In this document: positions 23,801-35,009 of the stretch, one piece after another | Numbering within the stretch: the first letter of the stretch is position 1 | Layout: each line of letters begins with the position of its first letter | Origin: Jacaranda mimosifolia | Taxonomy: Eukaryota > Streptophyta > Magnoliopsida > Lamiales > Bignoniaceae | Assembly (NCBI GenBank): GCA_018894105.1 | Contig: CM032118.1 | Span: 36,498,690-36,562,689 of the forward strand | Length of the DNA stretch: 64,000 bases | Reading direction: 5' to 3' | Translations under genes and position numbers: made by a program | The notes under the pieces: generated by a model | What the model saw: only the letters and a program-made list of their open reading frames with translations | What the model was told of the DNA's origin: nothing | Databases searched by the model: none

Positions 23801-24746
23801 GAAACATATTTGAGATCAACCAATTAAAAGCTCAGTTAAGTGAAGAATTTGAGATTAAGGATATGAGCATTGCAAAGAAGATTTTGGGCATAGAGATCAT
23901 CCGGTACAAACATGCAGGATTGTTGTACTTGTCTCAACAGCATTACATTGAGAAAGTACTTGAGCGATTTGGGATGGATAAATCCAAGCCAGTTAGTATG
24001 TCACTTGCAGCTCATTTCAGGCTCTCATCAAATCTATCACCGAGTATTGAGGTGGAGGTGGAGCACATGTCAAATGTGCCATATGCTAGTGCAGTGGGTA
24101 GCTTGATGTACACCATGGTGTGCACCAGGTCCAACATTTCATATGCAGTCAGTGTTGTGAGCAGGTATATGCACAAGCCAGGAAAGACTCATTGGTAGGC
24201 TGTGAAATGGATCATGAGGTATCTGAGAGGCTCTGCAGACAGATGTTTGAGGTATAGTCAATCAAATTCTAGTACAAGAATTATTGGCTATGTGGATGCG
24301 GATTATGTAGGAGGTTTAGAAGTAGAAAGTCCATGACGGGTTATGTGTTTTGTGTATCAAGTTGTACGGTTAGATAGAATGTGACTTTGCAGTTATCAGT
24401 TGCATTGTCCACAACAAAAGTTGAGTACATGGCTTTGGCTGAAGGCGTCAAGGAAGGCATTTGGCTAAAGTGGCTGATCGATGATATGTGTATGACTTCT
24501 GAGATCACTAAGGTATTTTGTGATAGTCAAAGTGCCATACAATTGTCAAAGAATCAAGCGTTTCATGAGAGAACAAAACACATAGATGTGAGGTATCACT
24601 TTGTTTGGGATATGGTGTCTCAAGGAGTCATGTTGGTTGACAAGATTGGGATTAAGGATAATCTTGCAGACATGTTGACTAAGGCTGTTTCAGGAATCAA
24701 ATTCGAGCATTGCTTGGATTTGATTAATGTTTGTAGACTCAGATAA
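20823..24746 (+). pseudogene. Copia gag-pol, inactivated
   Basis: A gag-pol polyprotein in the order typical of Ty1/copia: gag from 20823 (early stop in place of tryptophan at FGL-stop-KM), a damaged zinc knuckle near 21500, protease with WILDSGSSYHMCP near 21675, integrase (zinc-binding LGHM, FIDDFSRRVW, LRTDNGLEYC) at about 22070-22800, reverse transcriptase with LLYVDDMLV near 23770, and RNase H ending near 24746. At least a dozen in-frame stops and several frameshifts are present, many at former tryptophan or glutamine codons. Integrase precedes reverse transcriptase, which separates it from gypsy elements. Confidence 0.93.
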
Positions 24747-24809
24747 CAGGCCCTTTTGGGGGTAGGGACAAAGAAGAAAGATGGTGAATTTCAAGTTAAG
24801 GTGGAGAAT

Positions 24810-25394
24810 TGTTGATTTTTGCCTTAAAATTTGGCCGAATCAACGAGAGCCGAAAGAAGAATAGAGCAAAATGGAGCAAGGGGTCGAAATGGGCACACGA
24901 GACTGAGTAAGGAAGCAGCGACTTGCGCCCGGGCGCAAGCCATACTAGAATGGGCAAGTAGGCAGCACGACTTGCACCAAGGAGCTTGCAACTCAGCCAA
25001 AATAGAGCCTAATTTTGGAAAAACAGGGGCGCTGTGCACCCTGGCGCAAGACGTGTGCGCCCCGGCAAGCAGCACAGGCCCACGGGCCTTGGGCTTCGAT
25101 TTTCTAGTATATATATATATCAATTTTTTCTTCTGGGAAAAGAATCACGAACATAACACAAGAGCTTCTTTACTACTTTTGAGTAATTCTCTCAAGACGG
25201 AGTATACTACTTTTGTGAGATTTGTGGGATTTAAGTTTGTACTTGCATTTTGATTTGAGATCAATAAAATTCCTTTTCTTTGTTGGGTAGATTAGGCGTA
25301 CCGCCGAATCACGTTAAATCTTGTTGTCACTTTACATTGAATTACTTTACTGTTATTTCATTGTTTCCATAATAGATCCTCCTAGGTTACAACA
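24810..25394 (+). repeat. 3' LTR of copia element
   Basis: 585 bp, starting TGTTGATTTTTGCC and ending TTACAACA. It is colinear with the 5' LTR except for loss of the central GC-rich segment and a deletion near 25205. The divergence between the two LTRs indicates an old insertion. Confidence 0.93.
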
Positions 25395-25460
25395 TTAACA
25401 ATTAAGGAAGATTTGGACCTCATGCGACTGCTTAGGTGGAAGTTTATTAAGTAATCTATT

Positions 25461-26681
25461 TGATGGGTGTTGGATCCAATAAAAATAAATACCTACTCTA
25501 AAAATATGATTTGTAATTAGTGGTGAGTAGGATCGTATTTCATAGGGACTAGTAAATTTTATTTCTTTTAAGCTTATTAATAAAATAGAAAAGTTGGGGG
25601 TGGTTTATGAAACGAAAAATCTAGAATCTTAAAAGTAAAATAAATCAAATAAGAAATCAATATGAATAAAATCTAGCATAAGGTAAAATCTCAGTTTGGT
25701 TCACAGATTTGACTATTGATGCAAAGATAAATTCTCTTTTTTCTTAAATAGACTAGTTATAGTTACTCAGATGCCCTAATAACCAATCTCTCCTTACTAT
25801 CTCGATAACTAAGAGAAGCTCGTTAGTTATTTTCTTGCCAATAAATAACCCTAAAAAACACTCCTAGAATTTAATTTATCAACAGCATTCAAAACTAGAG
25901 AGACCCAACCATAGCCAATAAACACGCACAAGCGGGGTTCATTTAGACTAGATTATTTATGTACATAACATAAATAATTCATATCCCCACACATAACTAT
26001 GTTATTTGCCACAAGCCTTAGAACAATTAAACAATTACAGATTTAGCATTCTAATTGATAAAACAAATATTCTAAGCTATCAAATTTAGGCCCTAAATTC
26101 AATAAACCTAAATATTTGTAATAAAAATAGAAGATAAATAAATACTCAAGAAATAAGAAATACGAATCAATTATTTAGATCTCACAAATACTGAAGAATC
26201 CAAACTTCGATAATCCTTTAGGCTAGAAAAAGAGTTTAGCAACTCATGGAGAGAAGAAAAATGTAGGAAAATAAAATATGCTGAATCAAAAGATATCAAA
26301 AAGCTCTTATGAAAGACTCCTAACTCCATATAAATAGCCTACTACTCCTAATGTAACTGGGAAAATAGTTAAGAGTCCTATCAAAGTACAAAAACTTAAA
26401 TTCTCCTAATTAAAGAAATATAAATTAAAATATCCCAAAAATCTTCAACTATCAAAACATGTCTGCACTCGAATTATTTCCTTTTTCCATTTCTCATCTC
26501 CTCGAAAATGTGATTTTTGCTCCAAGCATGTCAAATACTCGATTTTCAACTGCATTTAGCTTGAATCTTCAATTTGCTTCACAAAATATAAAATGAAAGT
26601 TAAAATTCAACAATTAAGCATTTTTACTATTAATCATAAGGGGAAATTATATGAATTAAATGACAAAAATGCAACTTAACA
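25461..26681 (-). mobile_element. Solo gypsy-type LTR, about 1.2 kb
   Basis: Read on the minus strand it starts TGTTAAGTTGCATTTTTGTC and ends CCAACACCCATCA. CTATT flanks both sides (25456-25460 and 26682-26686). The paralogous M modules of copies A (near 4478-4500) and D (58347-58351) have one CTATT and no insert. It has no internal coding sequence, so it is the product of LTR-LTR recombination. Its TGTTAAGT start resembles that of the palindrome LTR family, but it is not the same family along its length. Confidence 0.88.
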
Positions 26682-26836
26682 CTATTCAATTATAATTAAT
26701 CTAGAATCATAGTGTATATTTGATATGAGTTAAGATAAATGAATTGGAAAAAACAACACTAACAACGTGCTAAAACCTAGTTCACTATCTTAATAATTTA
26801 TGGGATTAAGGTCCATTCAATTAAACCTAACTTATA

Positions 26837-27670
26837 TGGGATAGCCCATGGCCCAGTCTACTAATAGTCGACCAGGTAATCAACTAGGCCTAAATCCTCA
26901 CTAGGCCATTTCGCCAGCTCAATTACCAATGCTGTTACGGTTGACCAAAGTGTGGTCGATCAGCTTGAGAATGAACATTTGGCCCTCAACCAGAAAGGCC
27001 TTCGGATCCAAGAGAGTTTTATCATTTCAACTAGAGTGTGGATAGACGACTTGCAAACTAGGAAACATCTCAACCGTAGGAGGTCGATTGGAGTAACATA
27101 GAGCAGCCTTGCGCCACCAATCACAGTTGCATTGAATATGCCATAACCACGACTCTGCCACATTAAATGCACTGATAGGCAACGTGCCTCTGCATTAATG
27201 GCGCATGCCTCCACTATACCACCATTCTGCCTCTGCAGAATAGTGCATACCTCTACCGTACCATCATATCCTGAAAAGTAAGAGTAGATGCCGCCTGGAG
27301 AAATACACAGAAGGAAAGAGACTTAAAGGTCATCAAGTAAGGAAAAATGACCTCTCTGTATAAGAAATGGCATCATTGGCATCTTAACTTCTCAAGAGAG
27401 ACTATAAATACCCCATTACCACCCTTCAGCAAGGTATGTTCATTATCACCTAAGCCTTCACTATGTCGCTCTCTTTTCTAGTTGAATAGATACTGACTTG
27501 AGCGTTGGAGTGCCTTAGCCGAGGGCTCCTCAGCAAGCCTGACGTTTGTTATTAGTTGTATGACTCAACCCAACTTCATCTAAACATGCCCTCCAACTTC
27601 TATTCAGATTGATTTGATTGGGCTAGAGCCCAATATATTGTTAAGCAGTTCCTACCATCATCACCAACCA
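26837..27670 (+). mobile_element. Solo LTR, about 834 bp
   Basis: It starts TGGGATAGCCC and ends CACCAACCA, with TTATA on both sides (26832-26836 and 27671-27675). The paralogous site after copy D reads ccgTTATAaatg with no insert. TATAAATACC at about 27404 followed by TTGAGCGTTGGAGTGCCTTA gives an R-U5-like region. The short LTR at 48004-48738 has a similar TTAAGCATCGGAGAGCCTTA stretch, so they are related. The open frame 26960-27214 has no recognised product. Confidence 0.85.
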
Positions 27671-27675
27671 TTATA

Positions 27676-28321
27676 AATACTCTAAAATTTGACACTAAGA
27701 TACACAATTTTATCACCCTCAATTTCTCTCTCCATATTACTCTCTTACAGCTCATAAATATTGACTTGAACGTTGAAAGATTTTCATTAAGGACACGCTA
27801 GTGATCTTAGCCATTTATTATAGATTTTAGAATCATGTTCTACTTGTTACCCAAAGACGCAAAAATCAATATCAAAAGTGAAGCTTCTCGTACTCATACA
27901 TGTATTTTCATCTAATTTTTTTATAATTTAGAATGTTGGTTACTTGATCCAACTAGCATTTCTTGTCAAACCCTCAACCTCGATTGCTAAGCATACCTTA
28001 AATTAGGCAAATCAGGATTATCACAACATAATGAAGCGAGCTCAAAAGAAAATCTTGATAAGAGTGTCAAAACAATCTAAAACCCAGCAAGATTTCTCAT
28101 ACTAATCCCCTTATTCTGGTTCAAAATTCTCAAAAACAATCAAAATGATCAAACAAATGAAAAGAATTCAAACAAAACTAGCACATTGACAACAAGGCAT
28201 AGCCTGCAACAAAACAAACCATTTACAACTAGAATGGTTTCGCTATTGATGGGTGAAAGAATTAAGCTCAAGCAATATTGTTTGCCCGATTGAAATATCT
28301 AAATACTTGATAGTCAAGATG
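27676..28321. other. Unassigned sequence between solo LTR and gypsy element
   Basis: 27680-27800 again has an R-U5-like look (ataaatattgacttgaacgttgaaag), perhaps an older LTR into which the solo LTR inserted. The remainder up to 28321 has no recognised feature. Confidence 0.4.
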
Positions 28322-29527
28322 TGGTTGTGCAAAATAAATAATGCAAACAATTACGCAAGTGCATGATCGCAACAAATAATAAAGTGATGAGAAGGGTATC
28401 GATCCTACTAGAAACTAAACTATTTGCTACTAATTCGCTACTAATTACTAATTTATCACACACATGTTTTATTCAAACAAAAATCAATTATATAGAAATT
28501 AAAACTAAACTGATGAAAATAAGAAAAAGCGTACTAATTAAGATTTCTACTAGGATATAGAAGCCTAGAATTATGATTTCATCAATCGAATAAGTTGATT
28601 ACATAAATTTCTCCCTACAAAATTAATAACAAATTATTAGTCTTGAGTCTTATGCAATTACGGAATTCTTTCAAATTATCCACAATCAAATCCATAATTT
28701 ATTTAATTCACTATATTCCTATGTGAATTAACTAAATTATGGATAGGGTTGTATCACTCAGATAACTCCCTAAAGCAAGCAAGTATATTCATATCCTACT
28801 CACAAATTAATTAATTTATCAATTTGAACAATTAATCCTAATGTCTTCTATTGTCAATCAATTTTCTTTTCTAAGACTCCTCTAGGGTTTAAGGATGCAT
28901 TTGACTGTTGATCAGATAATCAAAAAGGAAAAGCACAAAATAGCAAAAATAACTTTAAGTGCTACTAATTTCATGGAAGAAAATCATGCATCAATTTATT
29001 CAAAATAATTCATCATATCCTAGAATAACAAATTAGTTCATGATTGAATTATCAAACAAAACATGAATAAAATGAAACATCGTTTCAAATTTAGAATTAA
29101 AAAGAAAATCGAAGGGAGAAGAAGAAACTCTATTCCTCGATGAATCTGATCTTCCCTTTGTCCTCTTCCAAATCTTGAGTTCTCGCGATACTTCTAATCA
29201 CCAAAATAGAAAATCCAAATCGATTTTCTGAGTTAGTGTCTGAAAGACCTATTTATAACTGATTATAAGAGTCTTCTAATTAGAATAAAACTCAAATAAA
29301 AAAATAAAAAACTCTTCCGCCCATCCTTGATTAGATTATGAGGTGTCATCCTGCTAGCATTTCTACCAACTTGTATCAATTTGTTCCTTTTAGTAATTTC
29401 TTCACTTGTATTCCTGCAATTCCAAATTTTCATCAATAAGCAAAGGAATTGTTATTTTTCTGAACAAGAAAATTATTTGTTAAGTCCTAAATATGATATT
29501 AAAATTAATACTAATAGGGACTTAACA
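28322..29527 (-). repeat. 3' LTR of the minus-strand gypsy element
   Basis: About 1.2 kb, same family and orientation as the right arm of the palindrome (14547-15746). On the minus strand it starts TGTTAAGTCCC directly after the polypurine tract AAGTTTGGGGGTGTT (29528-29542, complement). The open frame at 28363-28560 is a counterpart of the palindrome by-product frames and not a gene. Confidence 0.9.
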
Positions 29528-32044
29528 AACACCCCCAAACTTAATACGTTGCTCGTCCTCGAGCAACACAAAGAAAAGACTCAAAGACACTCTAAGAAAA
29601 ACAAATTAACACTAAAATGCATGTACAAAAACATCACTTCTTTTTGTTGCTCTCAGAACAACTTCAAAGCTATGCTTGTAGTCAACCACAGTTGTGATCG
29701 AATTTCACTATGCACAAATAAGCAGATACAATGTTCAAATGAATCCTCCGTGTATGTGTGTGATTTCTCTACAAGTAGTTATTGTCAATTCGAATTAATT
29801 TATGTACAAGTACAAGACTCTAATACTCCATAGGTTTGCTTTTCATCTCTATCACTAATGTAGAATACAGTCAATAAAGGATCGTTTAGAACTTTCAGAG
29901 CTTGTAATGTAGGCTTGGATAAAGGTACGAGAGATATGAACAATACTGACTCAATACTCATGTTCATCATTACCTTTTAATACTCTCCCAAATTGTTTGA
30001 ATAGTACTTCTCAAATTCTTTCTTTTTCCCCTTTTCCTCAAACCTTTTTTTTTTTGCTCATGCCACTATGCACTTTTTTTTTCATTTGTTGTTCTTTTTT
30101 TTGGTGGGGGAAGAAAATCAAACTCATGAGTACTATACTATTTGTTCCCATCTTCATAAGAACTTCAAATAGATCTAACAAGTAATTGTGGGATTTATTT
30201 GGTGGGATCATGTGTTTAGGCTGGATGTTGAATTTGTTACCAAATAAAAAGGATACTTTAAAAATATATTCAACAGGGGAGCCTAGGGATATAATATCAT
30301 TTGGTAGGCTTGAAAGGCTTAAATAGGTCAAAATTGGCCTAAGTCATTTCCCTTATTTAAGTATTTTCTAGGATTTCACCTCGATAAGAAATCAAACAAA
30401 TTTTAGAGTTTAAAGTATTACTTATGTCACTCATGCATAAATGTTCTTTAAATCAAACAAATAACTAAAAGTGAGAATGTGAGTGCTCAAAAATAGGGGA
30501 TGTCATTCTAGCATTGCTTCTACTCAAAGTACACAATTCCATCATCACACAACTATAATTTTTCACAAAACACAAAATTAAAGGAGTAATATCTTCATTG
30601 GTTCAAGAAGATTAATTTTTGTACATGCAAGACATCAACTCAATTACTAAACCCTAATCATAATCAAAATAACAAAAAATAATGAACAACAAAGGACTAA
30701 GAATTGACTCGCAGAGCATCCCCTCAAACTTGAGAGGTACTTTGCCCTCAAAGTACTAATACTATCATGACAGAGAAAGCAAGAAAATAAGAATAAAATA
30801 ATAGACACTAATATGAAAAATGATAAAAATAAAAATAAAATAAAGAAAGAAAAGAAAGAAAATGCGCCCCAATCAATCGACAGTGTCATCATCCTTCTCG
30901 ACCTTCGGGGGTGGAATTGCAACAACAATGTAAGGATATGATGGTCGTGAGAATTAACTCCAAATAAAATTATCCCAATAATACCTAAGGAAAATCAAGA
31001 AATTCCAATCAATAAATCAACATCCAAAAATTTAATTCAATTGGCATCCAAATATCCACCATTTCACCTCAATAATCAATCAATTATTTATCAAATAATC
31101 TCAAATAAACAACCATTCAATATGAATTATGAATTATTCAATAAATAATCTAACTAATTATGATCTCTCAAATCAATAAAATAACCCTTCCTAAATGATA
31201 AATACCTAGAAATTCAAATCAATTTAAAACATTAATATATCTAAAATATGCTATAGAGGAAGAGATGAGGATGGTGATGTAGGTGGGTTTGTTTAAGAAA
31301 AAGAAAATGAATAAAAACAGTAAAGAAAAAAAAAAAGAAAGAAAACGAAGAGAAAGAAAAAGGAAAAGAGAAAGGAATGGAAAAGAAAAAGAAAAATAGA
31401 AAGAAAAAATCAATTGAGATAGAGAGAGATGGGTGGTGGGGGGAGGGAGAGGTGGAGGGGGCGTGGTTGGGTGGGGCCGGTTAGGGTGGCAGCTTGTTGC
31501 CTTGGTTTTGTTTCTTTCTCTTTTTTCAATCAATTTTTTTTTTCTTTTTCCTTTTTTTAAAAAGATTGTGCATTGGAGCGCAAATTGTTTGCACCCTAGC
31601 GCATGCAATACTGGAAAGGCATCTTAAAAAGATGCCTCATGCATAGGGGCGCATGTGGCCAGGGCCCCACACGCGAGCTACTGTCCAAGGTGTGAAGAAT
31701 TCATGCCTTGGGGCCAGGGCGCAATTTTTTTACACCTTGGCGTGAAAGCTACTAATTTTTTTTTTTTTAATTATTTTTTTCTTAATTTTTTTATTGCAAA
31801 AATACCAAACAACAGTAATAATAAAAAAAAATAATAAAAAATTACCCCAAAATAGAGAAATCCTAAAAAAATAAAAAATAAAAAGCAATTAAAAACTTGG
31901 GAGGCAGAAATACTAAAAAAAAAAAAGCAATTAAAAACTTGGGTTGCCTCCCAATAAGCACTTGATTTATAGTCTTGGGCTTGACTTTTTGGCTTCACTT
32001 GATGTTGGTTAAGTTGGTTGTGGATTGTTGGTGATCAAATCACT
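29528..32044 (-). other. Non-coding 3' region of the gypsy element
   Basis: Located between the polyprotein end and the 3' LTR. It includes the gctcgtcctcgagcaac stretch next to the polypurine tract and, on the minus strand near 31960, TTGGGAGGCAACCCAAG, a word regularly found after pol in this branch. A purine-rich tract lies at 31310-31420. At 31565-31745 there is a GC-rich block with gcgcaaattgtttgcaccctagcgc words, unlike its AT-rich surroundings. No supported protein. Confidence 0.65.
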
Positions 32045-32052
32045 TTTCTAGT

Positions 32053-33760
32053 TATGGGTGTTAAAAAAAAAAACTGAAACCGACCGAAAATCGAACCGAA
32101 CTAGTTCGGTTTGGTTTTCTATTTTTTCGGTTAACCAAAACCGAACCGAAAAAACCGGTTTGGTTTGGTTCGGTTCGGTTAAACGAACCGAATTTTTTTT
32201 TTAATTTTTTTTTATATACAAAATTTTATTATTCAATCACTACTAGTTTAAGTTTTATTTCACATTTTTTATTAAATTTTTTAAGTCTAAGATAAATAAA
32301 TATAAATTTTTAAATAATGTAAATGTTAATGTATTTTTAAATTTTTGGGATAAATAATTTTTTTTTTGATAAAGTGAAATAATTGAGAAAAAAAGAAGTA
32401 AATAATATATCAAAATAGTTATTAAAAATCCTATATTTTATAAATAATATAGATATTAATATATGACATATAAAAACATGAATAGTTATAATACAAAGAG
32501 AACAAAAATGATATTTTTTTCTAAACTCAAATGGTAGAATTGCATAATTTTTTTATTATATGAACTAATATACGTTACATATAAAAAAATAGATGATTAT
32601 GATTTGAACAGTAAAAAATGTTATATTAAAAGAAAATTAATTAATTAATTAAACTTATATATATTATAGGGTATGTTGATGAGCAAAATTAAAATTTCAA
32701 CTTAAATTGCAAACTAAGGGATAAGGGATTGAATCCTATTCGGCTATTCTTGTGGTAGTACTAGTACTATATTGTATCTGCTGACCAATAAATATTTTAT
32801 TTATATTATTATAAAAACAAAGACCATTTTGTATCTAAAATAGCAGTTATTTTTGTTCATTTACATAATTTGTCATTTTAATTATTTCAACAACAAAAAT
32901 TAACAATATAGTTTGAAGGATAAATTGGAGAATTCAACATAAAAAAGATAGTTTGGATACAAATTTTATCAATATTTCATAATTATCTTTTAGAAATGAT
33001 GATTTAATAAGGTTATAACAAAATTTACAAATCCACAATCTATATTATGATGTCATTGGATCAATTAGCTATTTAACTTTGGTAGATTGAGTTTAAGATT
33101 TAATTCGCTATTCGATCTTAGCAGTTAAGGTTTGAATATACAAAAATCGCGTGCATCTGCCTTGACGATTATAAGCTAGCAATTTTATTCTAAACAATGT
33201 GTATGCTAAAATTTTTATAACATAAAATAATTAAAATATTTATTTATCTTCTTAAATTTATAATATTTTAAATGTATTTGTTTAGAATAGATAAATTATA
33301 ATTTTATCAAAACAAATATTTTCAATATACAAAAAAAAAGTAATCTAAATCAATTTTTTCACCTAAAAACAAATATTTTTATCAATATACTTTTATCAAA
33401 TAATTTTTTTGGCACTAAAAGAATAAGTTACCCAATTCAAATTTTTAATTAAACTAACTTACTTTTGTCAAAAAAACTTTTATAACACTTTCTTGGAAAA
33501 AAAAATAAGTTTTTTTTTTTCAATTTGGTTTTTAACCAAAACCGAAAAAACTGAAAAATCGAAAAAAACCGAAAAAACAAAAAAAAATAAAAAAAACAAA
33601 AAACGGTTTGGTTTCAGTTAAAAATCGAAATCCATCTGATCTTGTTTGGTTAAAAACACTATTCGGTTCGGTTTTGATTTTACATTTGAAAAAACCAAAA
33701 ATTTAGGTTAACCAACCGAACCGTTTGGTTCGGTAAGTTAAAACCGAATGTACAGCCCTA
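32053..33760. mobile_element. hAT-like non-autonomous element, about 1.7 kb
   Basis: The left end TATGGGTGTTaaaa pairs with the complement of the right end TAGGGCTGTACATTCGGTTT. Both ends are crowded with AACCGAACCG words in both orientations, and the middle is AT-rich. The flanking 8-mers TTTCTAGT (32045-32052) and TTTATAGT (33761-33768) match at seven of eight bases, as expected for an aged hAT duplication. It is inserted in the 3' part of the gypsy element just beyond the polyprotein end. No transposase is visible. Confidence 0.78.
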
Positions 33761-33779
33761 TTTATAGTAGTGTTTGATT

Positions 33780-35009
33780 CTTTTTCTATTTGTCTTAAAC
33801 CGTCTTCTTGAACCAATTTCTTCCGACTCTATCATTCCGTGTGCAAGGATTTCGATGATTCAAAACGGCCTCAACCATCATGATTTTAGCTTTCCTGACA
33901 ACCACTTAAAATGGGAATTGTAGAATGGTACATGTTCACCTGGTTTTAACTGGTTCTTTCAAAAAATTTCGATCACTCCTATATTTATCATCTCCTTTTA
34001 GGACTTGACTTTTTTATTTGCCACACTAACTGCAAAACACTTGTTAATGTCCTTAGGAAAATCAAATGTTTTAAACACATTAAAAGTTGCCTTTTCATCT
34101 TGGACACTCATGGTTAATTGATTACCTTTTTGCACATCTATGATAGTCCTACATGTGGTCAAGAATGGTCTCCCAAGGATGATTAGTACTTCTGTATTCT
34201 CCTCCATGTCTAACACAATAAAATCTACAAAAAAATAATAAATTTATTAACTTTTACCAATACATCTTCAATTATTCCCTCAGGATATATGAATGTTCTA
34301 TCCGCAAGTTGCAAGGTTATACTAGTTGGCTTGATCTCTCCTAATCTAAGTCGTTAGTAGATGGAATGTGGCATTAAATATATGCTTGCCCCCAAATTGC
34401 AAAGTGTCTTTCCAGAAAAATTAGTACCGATTTTGCATGGTATAGTGAAACTCTCAGGATCCTTGAGCTTTGAGGGTAACTTCTTTTGGATGATTGCACT
34501 GCATTCCTCTGTGAGAGCTACTGTTTCAAATTCACTCAAACGTCTTTTCTTAGATAAAATAGCTTTCATGGATTTCACATAACTTGGCATTTGTTCTAAA
34601 GCTTTAGCAAATGGAATATTTATGTGGAGTTCCATGAAAACCTCCAAAAATTGTTGAAATTGCTTGTTCAACTTTTGTTTCTTAAGCCTTTGAGGAAATG
34701 GTGGAGGTGGTATGATATGATTAACTTCTTCAATTTTCTGCTTCTCATCCTTTCCCTTCTCAAGTGGTGATTCTTTTTCCAATTCCTTTGAAGATAGAAG
34801 GACCTTATGAAATTCTTGCAACTCTCTACCATTCTTTAAAGAAACATCATTGTAATCTTCCTTACCTTCTCGTTTAGGATTTATCTCAGTATCACTTGGC
34901 AAAGTTCCTTGTTGTCCTATACTCAATGCACTAGCTAGCTGGCCTATATGTGATTCTAATGTTCAGATAAAAGCTTATTGACTCTAAAGAATTGCATTAG
35001 TTTTTGCGT
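33780..35009 (-). pseudogene. Gypsy gag tail-protease fused to polyprotein C-terminus
   Basis: The gag tail (TLESHIGQLASA, interrupted by stops) leads into QGTLPSDTE and a linker, then protease-region sequence (IPCKIG, CNLGASIYLMP, and IILGRPFLTTCRTIIDV near 34140). Just beyond the frame ending at 33998 there follows sequence like the segment after integrase in such elements (PFYNSHFKWLSGKLKS then WLRPF and RRRFK, with stops). The whole RT-RNase H-integrase part is absent, so a deletion has joined the protease to the C-terminal module near 33990-34000. The catalytic-type LGAS replaces the usual DLGAS-like motif with N before LG. Confidence 0.8.

Larger units (their letters stand above)
20106..25394 (+). 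mobile_element. Ty1/copia retrotransposon with both LTRs (Tnt1-like)
   Basis: Structurally complete element of about 5.3 kb. The 5' LTR is 20106-20795, the 3' LTR 24810-25394, and the same 5-bp target duplication TTAAC lies outside both (20101-20105 and 25395-25399). The paralogous flanks of copies A (4383-4400) and D (58250-58266) have a single TTAAC and no insert. A diverged initiator-methionine-type primer site (TGGTATTGGAGTA) follows the 5' LTR, and a purine-rich tract precedes the 3' LTR. The internal frame is destroyed by many stops, so the element is dead. Confidence 0.95.
28322..35009 (-). mobile_element. Ty3/gypsy element, 5'-truncated and internally deleted (Tat/Athila-like)
   Basis: On the minus strand: gag tail and protease (35009 to about 33998), then directly the polyprotein C-terminal module (about 33990-33780), a hAT-like insertion (32053-33760), a long non-coding stretch (29528-32044), a polypurine tract, and a 3' LTR (28322-29527). 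RT, RNase H and integrase are gone. The 5' LTR and the start of gag are missing because the element is cut at about 35009, where truncated copia sequence begins. The order protease-pol-long non-coding-LTR and the aagtttgggggtgtt tract are typical of the Tat/Athila branch. Confidence 0.85.

Noticed and set aside
31219..31627. Pro/Ser-rich frames in the gypsy 3' region
   Set aside because: They translate purine- and pyrimidine-rich tracts on both strands; low-complexity by composition.
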